The position numbers and the translations under genes are program-made. This document shows positions 1 through 11,273 of a DNA stretch of 64,000 nucleotides, one piece after another. Position 1 is the first letter of the stretch; each line of letters starts with the position of its first letter. Source of the DNA: Paramecium sonneborni (Eukaryota; Ciliophora; Oligohymenophorea; Peniculida; Parameciidae); NCBI GenBank assembly GCA_905182985.1, contig CAJJDN010000140.1, forward strand, positions 153,111 through 217,110, written 5' to 3'. The notes beneath the pieces were generated by a model, which saw only the letters and a list, made by a program, of their open reading frames with translations, did not search any database and was not told the origin of the DNA.

Positions 1-299
1 TACATTAATCATTTGGGAAAAAAGAGATAATTATAATAAGAATTATAAAATATTACTTATATTGAAATTGAAGAAATTCTGGATTATTACATCAAAAATA
101 AAAGTTTATAATTTGGTATTTGGAACAAGGAAAATATTATTCAATTATTAGAAGTATTTAATTTGTGGATGTTATTAGTACAATGATTAAAATTTGAAAT
201 CTTAATTTTTAGATCATTTTTCAACTGTTTAATTTATTGAATACATTGAATAAACAGCATTATTAATTTTAATAGATCAAGAATGTTATTATTTTATGA
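1..299 (+). CDS. C-terminal fragment of an unidentified gene, cut by the window edge
   Basis: A frame open from base 1 reads to a TGA at 297-299 if a 35-nt GTA...TAG intron at 178-212 is removed; without splicing it stops at 184-186. The roughly 87 visible residues are rich in Leu, Ile, Asn and Gln and show no motif I recognise. The upstream part lies outside the window, so the function cannot be judged. The intron is at the long end for this genome, which weakens the model. Confidence 0.3.
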
Positions 300-342
300 G
301 ATAGAAGATCATAATAGGAGAATTCTAAGATTTCACTTAGGC

Positions 343-879
343 ATGAATTCATAATCCGTCCGTTATTAATAGTAATCTTTATTTGATGAGAAAAATATGT
401 TAAAAGCAACAACACACCACCTTCATTACGTTATTATGATAATAAAATCAAATAAAGTAAATATAAATAAGAAATTCTTGAATAAAATATGATTATATAA
501 AATAATTAACAAAAAAGATATCAGGGGATACATATTGAATAGTAAAGAAAATAAAAAAATGAATAATAGATTATTTAATTGATGAAGCTAAAAATACAAA
601 TTGAAAAATGGTTTGATTCAAGCTCTAAGTGCTCAAGTAAAGTCAGATTAGAATAGAATAAATAAAACATCTAATGATACAAAAAGGACTTTTACAAGAT
701 AAAGTTTTTATTTTTTTTATTATACTAAATAGAAAGAAATGTTAGCTACTACAAGTAAGATATCTCAGTCTCAATTTTAAACAAGAAAAGAGCATCATGA
801 CTTGCAATAATTTTTGAATGATTTAGATGGTAAATTGAAAATTTCAAAAAAAATAATCATTACTATTTTTTTTTTTTGA
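343..879 (+). CDS. Unresolved coding region, basic and coiled-coil-like
   Basis: Three stretches look coding on this strand: an ATG frame from 343, a second frame open from 390 to about 668, and a third open from 586 to the TGA at 877-879. They read as hydrophilic, Gln- and Lys-rich protein, ending in a segment with many charged residues. No GTA...TAG intron of normal length joins the frames: the candidate at 542-569 leads straight into TGA codons at 580-585. Either an unusual intron, a sequencing error or decay is involved. The gene is convergent with the CXC gene and overlaps its end by 23 bases. Function unknown. Confidence 0.35.
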
Positions 880-1715
880 TTTTTTTTGTCAATTCTCCAA
901 AAGTTTTTTACTATTATTATTTAGGTTACCTTTTATTTTCACATTCTGTACATTGACAATGTGATGTACATTTTTTTCCTCTAATGAAACATTCACAATA
1001 ACCTTTGACACATTTTGTCTTCTTACATTTACAACCCCATACTTATTTAGTATCGAAAGAATCTAAATCATGATGTGATGCTCTTTATTCTTTTAATTTA
1101 ATTTATTCAACCGCTTTTAGGACTTCATCTTCATGTTTTCCATCATTAAAACAATCGTTACATTTACATTCATTTGTACATGGTCTTCGATTATGAAAGC
1201 AAGAACAATATAATTATAAACAATGTGTTTTAGCACAATGACAAGGTTTGAGATCATCTTCTTCTGTTGGTGAATCATCGACATTATAATTTGTTTTATT
1301 AACTTTTCTACGAGTTTATATGTAAGGGACTTCTTCTTTTTCAACTTAATTGATTTCAACTTACTTGATTTCAATCTAATTAGATTCCATCTTTTCTTTA
1401 TTCCTTTTTATAGGAGATGGACTTATCAATTCAATTGACATTTATTTTCTTATTTAATGTTAAGGGTCATCTATTGACATTTATGAGCTATTCAAATCAT
1501 TTGACTTAATACAAGTATTATAATAGTTAAGGGACAGGCTGAATTTCTAATTATTCCATAGAAGGTAAAGAACTATTCGTATGTGGCTGCAATAATTATA
1601 GTTTATCATCTTCACTCTTTTAGATTCCATCTATTTGATTCTCTTCATTTATTTTCAAATCAGATGGAAATTAAAATAAAGCATTATTATTGTTAGTTTA
1701 ACCCTAATTGCTCAT
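857..1715 (-). CDS. Tesmin/LIN54-like CXC-domain DNA-binding protein
   Basis: The model gives 277 residues with one 25-nt intron (1488-1512). Two cysteine-rich CXC repeats lie at about residues 148-181 (starting KPCHCAKTHC, then YCSCF) and 218-252 (starting WGCKCKKTKC, then YCECF), joined by a short charged linker. This paired arrangement is the CRC domain of tesmin, TSO1 and LIN54, which binds zinc and CHR-type promoter elements in cell-cycle gene regulation. The N-terminal 140 residues are Gln- and Asn-rich and look disordered. The exon before the intron was recovered only after splicing, and it supplies the start ATG at 1715. DNA binding is inferred from the family. Confidence 0.93.
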
Positions 1716-1718
1716 CCT

Positions 1719-2981
1719 TAATTTTAATTAAAGTAATAAGTCTTATATCATTCATTTTTTACATGAATATTGTTATATAATTTGTATATTAATCTAATCC
1801 AACTTATTTTATACACAATCAATATTCTTAACATTAAAGATTATTTTTATCACACATCTAATAATTATTATATATACGTTAATTTAATACATGAATTTAG
1901 AAGAAACTCTCCTTATTCTTTTTGAAAGAACTTTAGAATCTAATAAAGATGATCATTTACAAACCATTTTAGCAAGTCAAGCTAAAATTATATAATAAAA
2001 AAAAGAAAATGTCAATCCTTCTTAAATATAGACATCAGTAATTTAGAAAAAACTTTAGGCGATAGAAAAGAATTTTATTAGCTAAGATGCTTTTAAAAAG
2101 AGAAGAAGGTCTAAATATGATCATCGTTCTAATACAGGATCATAATAAGATAATGAAGAAGTTCCAACTATCATTCTTGATTAAGATAATCAAGAAATAA
2201 ATAATAATCAAAATAATTTATAATAGCTAAAAACAGAAAATTCAAAGTTAGAAAATCAAATTACTTAATTAGAATATCAACAAAGAGAAAAATACCTAAA
2301 AAATTGTAGTGAAATTGAATAAATTAACAGAGAAAAATAATTATTATTTGAAAATGATAAGAAACTCAACGAAAAGTAAAGAAAATTAAATTAACGATAA
2401 TTATTACTCTAATAAAAATAGATCAATCTATAAAAATAAGAATAAAATTATTAAATCTAATAACATAATATAGATGAATGCTAATAGGAATAATCTAATT
2501 ATGTAAATTTATATCTAATTCAATAGGAAAATCAATTAAATAATAGAAGAGATGAAATGGAAAAACTTCAAATCAAATTGAATAGCTATGTATCTCAATT
2601 ACTAAGTTTACAAAGAAGCAAAAATAAAGTCTAGTGTTAGTTAAATGTATAAATTGATGCAGTTGAATAATTGGCTTAATTTATTTTAAAGGAACGTTCT
2701 AAATTACAATAAGAATAGCAATACATAAGATAATTCAAGGAAAGAGTTTTAGAAGAAAAGAAACAAGTACTTTAAATGAAAGAGTAGATTTCATGAACTA
2801 TAATATTTTGCTATAAACAAATTAATAAATCAAATTGTTGTTTATATTATTACGAACAATATTCTTGTAAGTATAAAGAATTCCATATTTTCATATATTC
2901 ATTTATTGTCCTTAGCTATCTCCTTAACCTACATAACTTATAATATTCGTATATATTGCATGTGACATATCTGAAATGATA
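1719..2981. repeat. First copy of a 1263-bp direct repeat ending at a single N
   Basis: Bases 1719-2981 recur at 2983-4245, separated only by the N at 2982. I saw no difference between the copies by eye. The unit carries one complete coiled-coil gene and its flanks. The likely cause is two contig ends that overlap but were joined with a one-base gap; a real tandem duplication cannot be excluded from sequence alone. Confidence 0.9.
1891..2796 (+). CDS. Gln-rich coiled-coil protein (copy 1)
   Basis: This is an intron-free 301-residue frame from ATG 1891 to TGA 2794-2796. From about residue 105 to the end it is almost continuous heptad-like sequence rich in Glu, Gln, Lys and Leu, so a long coiled coil is expected. 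The first 90 residues include a basic KKRRRSK patch near residue 75 that could serve nuclear import or membrane contact. There is no catalytic motif. The family and role are not recognisable; structural or centrosomal roles are common for such proteins but are only a guess here. Confidence 0.75.
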
Positions 2982-2982
2982 N

Positions 2983-4245
2983 TAATTTTAATTAAAGTAA
3001 TAAGTCTTATATCATTCATTTTTTACATGAATATTGTTATATAATTTGTATATTAATCTAATCCAACTTATTTTATACACAATCAATATTCTTAACATTA
3101 AAGATTATTTTTATCACACATCTAATAATTATTATATATACGTTAATTTAATACATGAATTTAGAAGAAACTCTCCTTATTCTTTTTGAAAGAACTTTAG
3201 AATCTAATAAAGATGATCATTTACAAACCATTTTAGCAAGTCAAGCTAAAATTATATAATAAAAAAAAGAAAATGTCAATCCTTCTTAAATATAGACATC
3301 AGTAATTTAGAAAAAACTTTAGGCGATAGAAAAGAATTTTATTAGCTAAGATGCTTTTAAAAAGAGAAGAAGGTCTAAATATGATCATCGTTCTAATACA
3401 GGATCATAATAAGATAATGAAGAAGTTCCAACTATCATTCTTGATTAAGATAATCAAGAAATAAATAATAATCAAAATAATTTATAATAGCTAAAAACAG
3501 AAAATTCAAAGTTAGAAAATCAAATTACTTAATTAGAATATCAACAAAGAGAAAAATACCTAAAAAATTGTAGTGAAATTGAATAAATTAACAGAGAAAA
3601 ATAATTATTATTTGAAAATGATAAGAAACTCAACGAAAAGTAAAGAAAATTAAATTAACGATAATTATTACTCTAATAAAAATAGATCAATCTATAAAAA
3701 TAAGAATAAAATTATTAAATCTAATAACATAATATAGATGAATGCTAATAGGAATAATCTAATTATGTAAATTTATATCTAATTCAATAGGAAAATCAAT
3801 TAAATAATAGAAGAGATGAAATGGAAAAACTTCAAATCAAATTGAATAGCTATGTATCTCAATTACTAAGTTTACAAAGAAGCAAAAATAAAGTCTAGTG
3901 TTAGTTAAATGTATAAATTGATGCAGTTGAATAATTGGCTTAATTTATTTTAAAGGAACGTTCTAAATTACAATAAGAATAGCAATACATAAGATAATTC
4001 AAGGAAAGAGTTTTAGAAGAAAAGAAACAAGTACTTTAAATGAAAGAGTAGATTTCATGAACTATAATATTTTGCTATAAACAAATTAATAAATCAAATT
4101 GTTGTTTATATTATTACGAACAATATTCTTGTAAGTATAAAGAATTCCATATTTTCATATATTCATTTATTGTCCTTAGCTATCTCCTTAACCTACATAA
4201 CTTATAATATTCGTATATATTGCATGTGACATATCTGAAATGATA
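2983..4245. repeat. Second copy of the 1263-bp direct repeat
   Basis: It starts directly after the N at 2982 and matches 1719-2981 with a constant offset of 1264 bases. Downstream sequence from 4246 is unique, while the sequence upstream of copy 1 is unique too, which is what an unmerged contig overlap would produce. Confidence 0.9.
3155..4060 (+). CDS. Gln-rich coiled-coil protein (copy 2)
   Basis: The reading frame is identical in layout to the one at 1891-2796, shifted by 1264 bases: ATG at 3155 and TGA at 4058-4060, 301 residues. It probably represents the same locus printed twice, so it should not be counted as a paralogue until read depth or spanning reads show two copies. Confidence 0.7.
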
Positions 4246-4877
4246 GTAAATTTAACAGATATTTAAGATCAAAATTTGAATTGAAAGATTTTTATTAAAT
4301 TGACATCAATAGCTGGAGCTAAACCTCCTAGTAGAATAAGAAAATAAGCTAATAAATGTAAATAACTGGATAAATAAGGTCTATTGGATAAATAATTATA
4401 GTATTAAAAAGAGGAATCCAAATATTGAAGAAATCTAATAAAATTATTTTTAAAATACTTATAAAAAAGGGAATATAACTGTACTAGATGAATTATCAAA
4501 TGCTCTGAAAATGGTAATATGAAAATATTCCACTTATAATCAAAAGTGGCATTGATTAAATGGATCCAAAAACTGATTAATTTTTTACTAATTCTAAAGA
4601 CTGATGTCCAATAAATTCAATATTAATAAAGTATCAAAATATCTAAAATAGTTGTCTAAATATTTACTATAATATAAGTAGTTAATACACATATTAACAT
4701 TATTTATAAATGAGTGAGATTAGAACTTTTTGATATTTATTATTTTTTTAAGATAAATCTGCCCCTTAAGATTCTAAAATAACATCAAAAGTTGTGTCTG
4801 CATAAGCTCCAACAAAATGGGGATGAATGACTACTAAAATCCAAAACATTAATTTAGGTAAATAAATTATTATATAA
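4246..4877. other. Unresolved stretch with conflicting short frames on both strands
   Basis: On the plus strand a frame open from about 4303 reads a hydrophilic segment containing NPNIEEIQQNYF and ends near 4517, but no start or intron makes it a gene. On the minus strand a 71-residue frame (ATG 4849, TGA 4634-4636) begins with a hydrophobic segment ending GAYA that resembles a signal peptide. Neither can be confirmed. Decay of an old gene or an unrecognised multi-exon gene are both possible. Confidence 0.35.
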
Positions 4878-5337
4878 TCATTTTTATTATTTTGATTTTC
4901 TTATTGCATCTAAAACTGCTTCTTTATCCCCAGAATCAACATTTTATAATAGCTGAAATAAACGTTTTTTTCTCTCTTAGATTTCTACTTCATTATGTTA
5001 AATTCCTAACTCTTCTTCTAAATCAGGTACATCATTAGGATCAACTCCATCTGATTCTTCATCTTCTACTTATTATTATTAATCTTCCTCTTCTTCTTCT
5101 TCTTCATCTTCTTTCAATTCTTTTTCTTTCTCCTCCAATTTTGTCTTAAATTCAGATAAAAATTTATTGCATTTTCCAATTAATGGATTGTTAGGATCTA
5201 TCTTTAATACTATTATGTATATTCAATAGTATCTTACTTTTTTGAATTATAACATGTGCCTCCTAATATTTACTATTCTTCATACAACTTAAAAATGTCA
5301 TTTTTAATTCAAGTATTTCATGATTTCTTTAATCCAT
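4878..5337 (-). CDS. Small acidic protein with a TPR-like N terminus
   Basis: The gene encodes 143 residues with one 28-nt intron at 5210-5237. Residues about 8-45 fit a single tetratricopeptide-type helix pair, including YQEAHVIIQKIL followed by KIDPNNP. After this comes a run of Glu and Asp with a Gln patch (about residues 68-95) and a basic-helical tail. The layout recalls small glutamate-rich TPR proteins such as ERICH2, but that link rests on arrangement and is weak. The start was placed at 5337 because it completes the first helix. It is divergent from the next gene, with only 40 bases between the two starts, so the two probably share promoter sequence. Confidence 0.72.
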
Positions 5338-5377
5338 TTTTATATTTTAAAGAATTTGAAAGATGTTTTAATAAAAT

Positions 5378-6458
5378 ATGTAAACAAGGGATACTTAATA
5401 TTGTTATTATAGTAATTTCAACTTATTTGAAAACACCTCTTAATTAATAAAAAAAGAAAAGTTTATTAAGGCACTCCTTTAAACATTAGGTGAAGAATGG
5501 AGAGTTTATGCAGGATATGCAATTTCAATTGAATTAGAAGGTTCTATTAATTATTTAGCTTGGTAATTTTGTTTTGAGAATCTATTATTTACTTGGTTAG
5601 AGAATGAAGATTGTTAATATGATGAATTTTATGATAAAGCTATTTTGAGAATATAACCATATAAAATCGGTATCAAATACTGTAATCAAAATAGAAAATG
5701 TTTACTTTCGACCAGTTTTTGATGGTTTCTATTATTCTGCTTAATAATTGTGGTCCAAAATGAAATTAAGTAGGCCTCCATCATAAGAATCCTTAAAATA
5801 AGTTGACTAAATCTAATAAGAAGAATTTAGACCAATTTAAAATATCTTGAAACCATTAGTTCTAGTTAGTGAGAAGATTATAAACTATTTTAAGAAAGAG
5901 GATTAAGTTCAATAATAAGAATAGACTCAATATAATCAACCTTCTTGGAAATAAATCTCGAAACTCACTGAAGAATCTCTACCTATAGATTTAGTTGAAA
6001 ATGCTTATATATACGTAATACAATTTATGGAAAACTCTTATAAAAATTGTTAAGTTGCAAAATCTTTCATTGTTAATATTATTGAATTAAATCAAGATGT
6101 ACTTAGTAAATTTCAAATATAAAATTAATCCGTGAAAGTTAGAATTATGTAACCTTCTAATTTAATGTATAATAATCTATTATCAATATGGATCTTAGCA
6201 AATGCTGGTGTATAACCATAATATTTTGATTTAATCGGTAGAGCTAAATCATTATTGGGAGTTAATTGGAAAGATAATTTCTAATATCCTGTAGAAATAT
6301 TCTTTAAATTGATCACAAAATTGTATGGAAACATTTTATTAAATCCATAAATTAAAGCTGAAGAACAATTAAATCAATTATTAAAAAGTTTAAAAGTTTA
6401 ATTAGCCATATTATGGGATTAAGAAATTGTTCAATAAACAATTTAAAATTCATAATGA
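5378..6458 (+). CDS. Uncharacterised 351-residue protein
   Basis: One 25-nt intron at 5670-5694 gives a clean 351-residue frame ending at TGA 6456-6458. The protein is mixed in composition, with aromatic-rich helices in the first 100 residues (for example NYLAWQFCFENLLF) and a likely helical bundle in the C-terminal 150 residues. I see no transmembrane segment, signal peptide, metal-binding or catalytic motif. Codon pattern, intron type and length say it is a real gene. Its function is unknown. Confidence 0.8.
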
Positions 6459-6621
6459 GCTATTATGTTTATATATCAAATATATTTATATATATATATA
6501 TAAACAATAGAAGTTTTCTATTTGAAATGTTTATTATTACATTTGTATTAAGAGAGTTAATAAAACATCTGCAATCAAAATTAGAATTACTGAATAATTA
6601 AATTAAATATTATTAAAATAT

Positions 6622-7488
6622 ATGATCAGAGCTACGCCTTCATATTCTTTAGATAGTGGTGTTTAACTAAAATTTTAGTAAAAACAAATTTGTAAACCCA
6701 TTTTTTATATCAAATCACTCGTTAAAAAAAGAAAAATAAGACCTAAAAGTTAAGAAGCTACTGATTCAGATTAATAAAATATAAGTCTTGTTCAAGGTCC
6801 TTCAAGAAGGAAAAGCTGTTATTGTAATTAATGTGGAAGCATGGGAAAGAAATAATTATAATTCATGGACCTAAAATTATCATAATAAACAAAATTGATT
6901 AACAGAAGAGCATAATGTAATATTGATAGAAGATGCACTCTAAATATTTAAAGCATAAGTACACTGAATTAAGTATTTAAAGATCGCAGCGTATTTTATC
7001 GCAGGAATACTTAAAAAAATTCAGAAAAAGTGGACAATTTAAAATCTCCTACTTATGATTTAGGTGATTCCAAAAGTCCTGGTTGGTTTATTAGACAAAT
7101 GGCTATGCGAAAATCAATTATAGATGTTTAGAAATTGATAGAGAATTCTCATTCAAAAAATTCTTATCAGTAATCTAATAAAAAACTTATAGTTGATGAC
7201 ACAATAAATCCTAAAAGCCAATAAACTATCCATGTGCCTACTAGTATACGTACTTTATATCAAAAGTGTTACATAGATAGTCCTGGCGTTAGAATAAGAA
7301 CAGTGGCAGGATTTGATTGTGAAAACAATCTAACATCACCAAAATAAAGGGATATTCCTAAATTATCTCCTTATCTTAGTTTCAGATAAATTAATTTCAA
7401 TTTATTAGTACCATTAAAATTGAAAAGTAATTCTTCAACCAGGAAAACCAATAAAAAAATATTTTTCCACTCTAAAGTCTAAAATTGA
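6622..7488 (+). CDS. RRKSC-motif protein 1 (new CxCxxCG family)
   Basis: This is an intron-free frame of 288 residues. At about residues 70-83 it holds RRKSCYCNQCGS, a compact three-cysteine motif preceded by two arginines and a lysine. The rest is basic and low in complexity, apparently disordered. The same motif recurs in the two genes downstream and in a fourth at 20617, with a shared tail of a hydrophobic/aromatic strand (consensus f-q-x-x-x-m-n). RRKS also fits the R-R-x-S recognition pattern of PKA/PKG-type kinases, so the serine next to the first cysteine could be phosphorylated. Metal binding is inferred from the cysteine spacing only. I do not know this family by name. Confidence 0.85.
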
Positions 7489-7588
7489 TTATAATTTCTA
7501 ACTTTGAAATTTTATTGTATTTATCTGCCAAATAATGTTCAGCAATTTTATTGAGTATTTATCCTTATTACAAATTAAAAAAATATTA

Positions 7589-8424
7589 ATGAGCGAATTC
7601 AATCCACTTAAAAAAAGATCTGGAAGTGTTTAATGTATTGAACCTGATCTTTTATTTAATCTCAATCTTCATAATAGAAGAAAAAGCTGTACATGTACAC
7701 TATGTGGAAAAGATAGCGAATTTTAAATAAGATTTCATGATGTGTAGATTTTAGAGTTTTCATAGACATCTAATGAATTAGATTCATAATAAGAAACTAA
7801 AAAACTTGAATAACTAGATTACAGACTAAAAACTTTATAAGAAGATTTTGAGAAATTTGAATTAGTGTCCAAAAAAAGAAGAAAAAGTTGTTATTGTTCT
7901 GATTGTGGTAGTTTAACATAGTATGAATTGAGAAATTAAAATATTCCACTTTTAAAACTAGCCTCTATAAATAAATGTAAAAATCAAAGAAAAGTCCATT
8001 TATTAGTATCGAACATTAACATGTGTAATAATTATTTTATAATTTAGAGTCTAAAAGTCAATTTTTTAGAAATTATAAATAATATAATCATGCATTAATG
8101 TATTAATTATCTCATTAAACATCTAAAACAACAACTAGATTGCTTAAATAATCAAAACTAAAATTATCTAATTTGGAATCAAAACTTTCTTTGACTCCAA
8201 AGTTGATAAATTCTCCTATGAGTGATTAATCATCACCATAATAGCATAAGATCATTTCATTTGATTATCCTATGAATGGTGCTTATTTAAATCCTTATTT
8301 GGGATCTCCTAGAAAGTTTTTATCCCCTCCTCGAAATTTTATTCCAAAATTGCCTCCAATAAATAATAAAACTAAAGATTAATAATTACATTTTAGAAAA
8401 TCTTTAATACGTAAACAGGATTGA
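7589..8424 (+). CDS. RRKSC-motif protein 2, with two motif copies
   Basis: The gene encodes 270 residues with one 23-nt intron (8025-8047). Two motif copies are present: RRKSCTCTLCGK at about residues 30-41 and RRKSCYCSDCGS at about 99-110, separated by a charged helical linker. Each is followed by a short hydrophobic strand (IRFHDVQILEF and LRNQNIPLLKL). The C-terminal third is Ser- and Pro-rich with SP pairs and ends in a basic patch. It lies 100 bases after gene 1 on the same strand and its motif context is the most informative in the family, since the repeat defines the domain edges. Function unknown. Confidence 0.87.
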
Positions 8425-8471
8425 GTTTTTATTTGATTTTTTTTTTCCTTTGTTAATGGTTATTTAATTAA

Positions 8472-9240
8472 ATGAAAAATATTTCTTTTTCATAAGACTT
8501 TTAAGCTCTTGCCTTAATTGATACATATAATGTAGTCTTAAATGAAAGAAAAAGAAATCGTTAATGTACCAATTTCTAAATTGCATAAAAAAAATTAGTA
8601 GAGTAGAGTGTCAAAATAAGAAGAAAAAGTTGTCATTGTCAATTATGTGGTAATATGAGTGTATTTTAATTTGACATGATGAATGTTCCATTTTAAAAAA
8701 AGGAAAAATAAGTAGAAAAAGAAGAACCTTAAATATAAGAGTTCCCTGGTTAACCAATTTGTAACTATTGTAATAATAATAATAGAGAGAAGAAGTATTT
8801 TTTATCGTTTATAATCATTAAAAACGTAAGAAATGGATAAAGTGAGACTTTCTTTACAGATTCATGGATGTGATTAGAAATACTTAAGATAAAATACATT
8901 GTAGTAATTAATAGCTGAAAGCAATGAGAGACCAAGAAAAGGAAGTATAAATAGTAGTGGAATTGTCAATACATCAACATCTGATAATCATTCGGTAAAA
9001 TCGCTTAATATTAATACATGTTCTGAATATAGTTCAACACTCATATAATCACCTCTCAATGCAGTTACTACTAGTAGACATAAAATAATAGACTCAAAAA
9101 AATTGAAAATGATGAGTTCATATTTTTCTTAGTCAGCACGTAGTCTAAAAACAACTCAATACTAATAAATTAGTAAATCAAAAGTTTTAATATTACCTAA
9201 AATAACATAGAAAAAAAAAAAATTTGATTTTTTATCATGA
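8472..9240 (+). CDS. RRKSC-motif protein 3
   Basis: The model has 244 residues and a 34-nt intron at 8826-8859 that ends CAG rather than TAG; both exons are exact multiples of three. The motif RRKSCHCQLCGN lies at about residues 55-66, followed by MSVFQFDMMNVPF. A second cysteine pair (CNYC, about residue 97) follows. The C-terminal half is Ser/Thr-rich. The start ATG at 8472 was chosen because it is the first in the frame carrying the motif; a nearer ATG at 8530 is in another frame. The gene begins 47 bases after gene 2, completing a head-to-tail trio. Confidence 0.82.
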
Positions 9241-9457
9241 ATATCTTTTTATATAAAAAAAAGATTTAAAAAATAACTTTTTATATATATATATATATAT
9301 AAAATAATATTCCTATTTAATATTCACTGAACTTATCTATAAAGGGAAGTAATAATTTTAAGAGGTTCTCCATTATAAAATTAAAAATTAAATTCTTCTT
9401 TAAAAAAGGTTTAAGTGTATGTTCTATTCCTTCCTTAAAAAATAAAATTATTATAAA
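9241..9457. other. AT-rich intergenic spacer with a TA microsatellite
   Basis: A (TA)n run at about 9282-9300 sits between the third RRKSC gene and the sirtuin gene. The rest is AT-rich with no frame worth calling. It should contain the promoter of the downstream gene, but no motif stands out. Confidence 0.6.
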
Positions 9458-10234
9458 ATGAATTTGACTTTAAATGAATTAATTAGAAAGATAAAAGCTA
9501 AAGAATTCAAAAATATAACAATTGCAGCAGGTGCAGGAATAAGTGTAGCTGCTGGACTTAGTGATTATAGAAGTAAGGATACAGGTTTATATGATTAATT
9601 AAAGAAATTCAATTTAAGCAATCCAGAATAGGTTTATGACATTAATGTTTTTAGAAAGAATCCTTAATTATATTATTCAGTTAGCAAATAGTTTGGTACT
9701 CATAATTTAGAATTAAAACCAACTGCAGCTCATTAATTCATTTATCATTTAGATAGAAATGATTAATTATTAAATTGTTTCACATAAAATATTGATGGTC
9801 TAGAATTAGTTGCAGGTGTTAGAGAATCAAAAGTTATTTAAGTTCATGGACATAGAAGAACTGCTAGTTGTATAGATTGTAAGAAAATTTATAGTGTTAA
9901 AACTTTTTATTAAAATGTTGACAAAAATGAGATTATGAAATGTACTGATTGTAATGGTTTAATTAAACCTGATGTGGTATTTTTTGGATAACCATTACCA
10001 TAATATTACTTTTAAAAATTACCTGAAATTTCATAAAGTGATTTAGTTATAGTTATGGGAACTAGTCTTTAAGTTTAACCATTTTCTAATATGATTTATA
10101 AGATCAATGAAAATGTTCCCTTAGTTTTGATTAACAAAGATACAAACTTAAGAAGATTAGAACCTATTAATAATAAATTGTTATTAAAAGGTGATGTTTA
10201 GGATATTATATCCTCAATTATGAAACAATTATGA
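9458..10234 (+). CDS. Sir2-family NAD-dependent protein deacylase (sirtuin)
   Basis: This intron-free frame of 258 residues spans almost exactly a sirtuin catalytic core. Visible motifs in order: [15 protein letters not shown] (NAD binding, about residues 25-39), TQNIDGLE (about 109-116), the catalytic histidine in VHGHR (about 129), two CxxC zinc pairs (CIDC and CTDC), GTSLQVQP and VLINKD near the end. There is no N-terminal extension, so no targeting signal is obvious. Such enzymes remove acetyl or longer acyl groups from lysines using NAD. The 3' end overlaps the convergent Prune-like gene by 21 bases. Confidence 0.95.
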
Positions 10235-11224
10235 TATTAATGGTTCAATTATTTTTCTGCTATAAATATTATCTATATCTCGGAGCCATAAGGAATTAGG
10301 TATAGGACTTTATTATTATTCAAATTTTAAGTGAGACAACTTCTAAATTATTTATTATTAATTCTCTCCATAGATTATCATACTTCTTTGTATTTAATCT
10401 TTTTCTAAATGGACAAAAAATACTACTAATGTTTTACATTTTTCTGTATTCATAAATTGACTGAATTCTTCAATTAATTAGTTTTCATTATATTTTGTCA
10501 TTAAGTCTTGTAATTTGATAAAAATCACACAATATCCAACAGTATAAAACTTTTTATAGTCTTTAAGTAATTATTGTGTTAAAGATAGTTTCAGATTCAT
10601 TTTCAGATCATATTTCAAGTCTGTAAGATGTTAATATTCTTTTTAAGAATCAAATTAAGGATAATAGGAATGACATAATTCAAAAAGTTATTTATCTTTA
10701 TCTACCCATCTAATTTAATATTGATTTTATTAAAAATTGAATGTGTCTACTAAAATGGTTTTCATTATCAATTATGCAATTTCTGCTATTTCTTATTTGC
10801 ATTTATAATTCTTTTCTAATTCCATATGTTCTGCGACCAAGGTTACAGCAGAACCTACTTTTTCTATCTTTTTAAATTGTGTAAAATTCTATCCTTTATC
10901 TTCATGATGGTCAATACAGCCAATTTAATTATTTGTATATTTAATATCATTATGATCATAAAGTATCAAATCATATTGATTTAAATCCACATCATTAATA
11001 AATATCAAATCATCAATATCAAATAATTGTGCAGTTTCAAAATGAGATCTAAATGATTATCTATTATAATTAATGATAGGTGCTGTTGGAATATTAAATT
11101 AAGTCATATGATATGCTAAAAGTATAGATCCAACACATGAATCCATATCAGCTGTTGGATTGCCTAACACTAATTATTTTACATTCTAAAGCAATTTGAT
11201 ATTCCTCAAAAATTGATTAATCAT
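10214..11224 (-). CDS. DHH-family exopolyphosphatase/Prune-like phosphoesterase
   Basis: A single 336-residue frame. The N terminus carries GNPTADMDSCVGS, the first metal-binding motif of PPX1/Prune proteins, followed by LYDHN and then CIDHHEDKG, the DHH signature (about residues 112-120). The C-terminal half matches the position of a DHHA2 domain. Family members hydrolyse polyphosphate or short phosphoester nucleotides using two metal ions, and the aspartates and histidines needed are present. The stop codon lies inside the last codons of the convergent sirtuin gene. Exact substrate cannot be told from sequence. Confidence 0.9.
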
Positions 11225-11273
11225 TATAAAATATATATAATAATAATATATATATATATATACAAATTTAGAA

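Noticed and set aside
542..569. GTA...TAG intron joining the frames of the gene at 343-879
   Set aside because: Its removal leads directly into two TGA codons at 580-585, so it does not give a working gene.
5256..5447. A plus-strand 63-residue ORF
   Set aside because: It lies opposite the start of the acidic TPR-like gene and across the start of the next gene in a different frame; no protein-like features.
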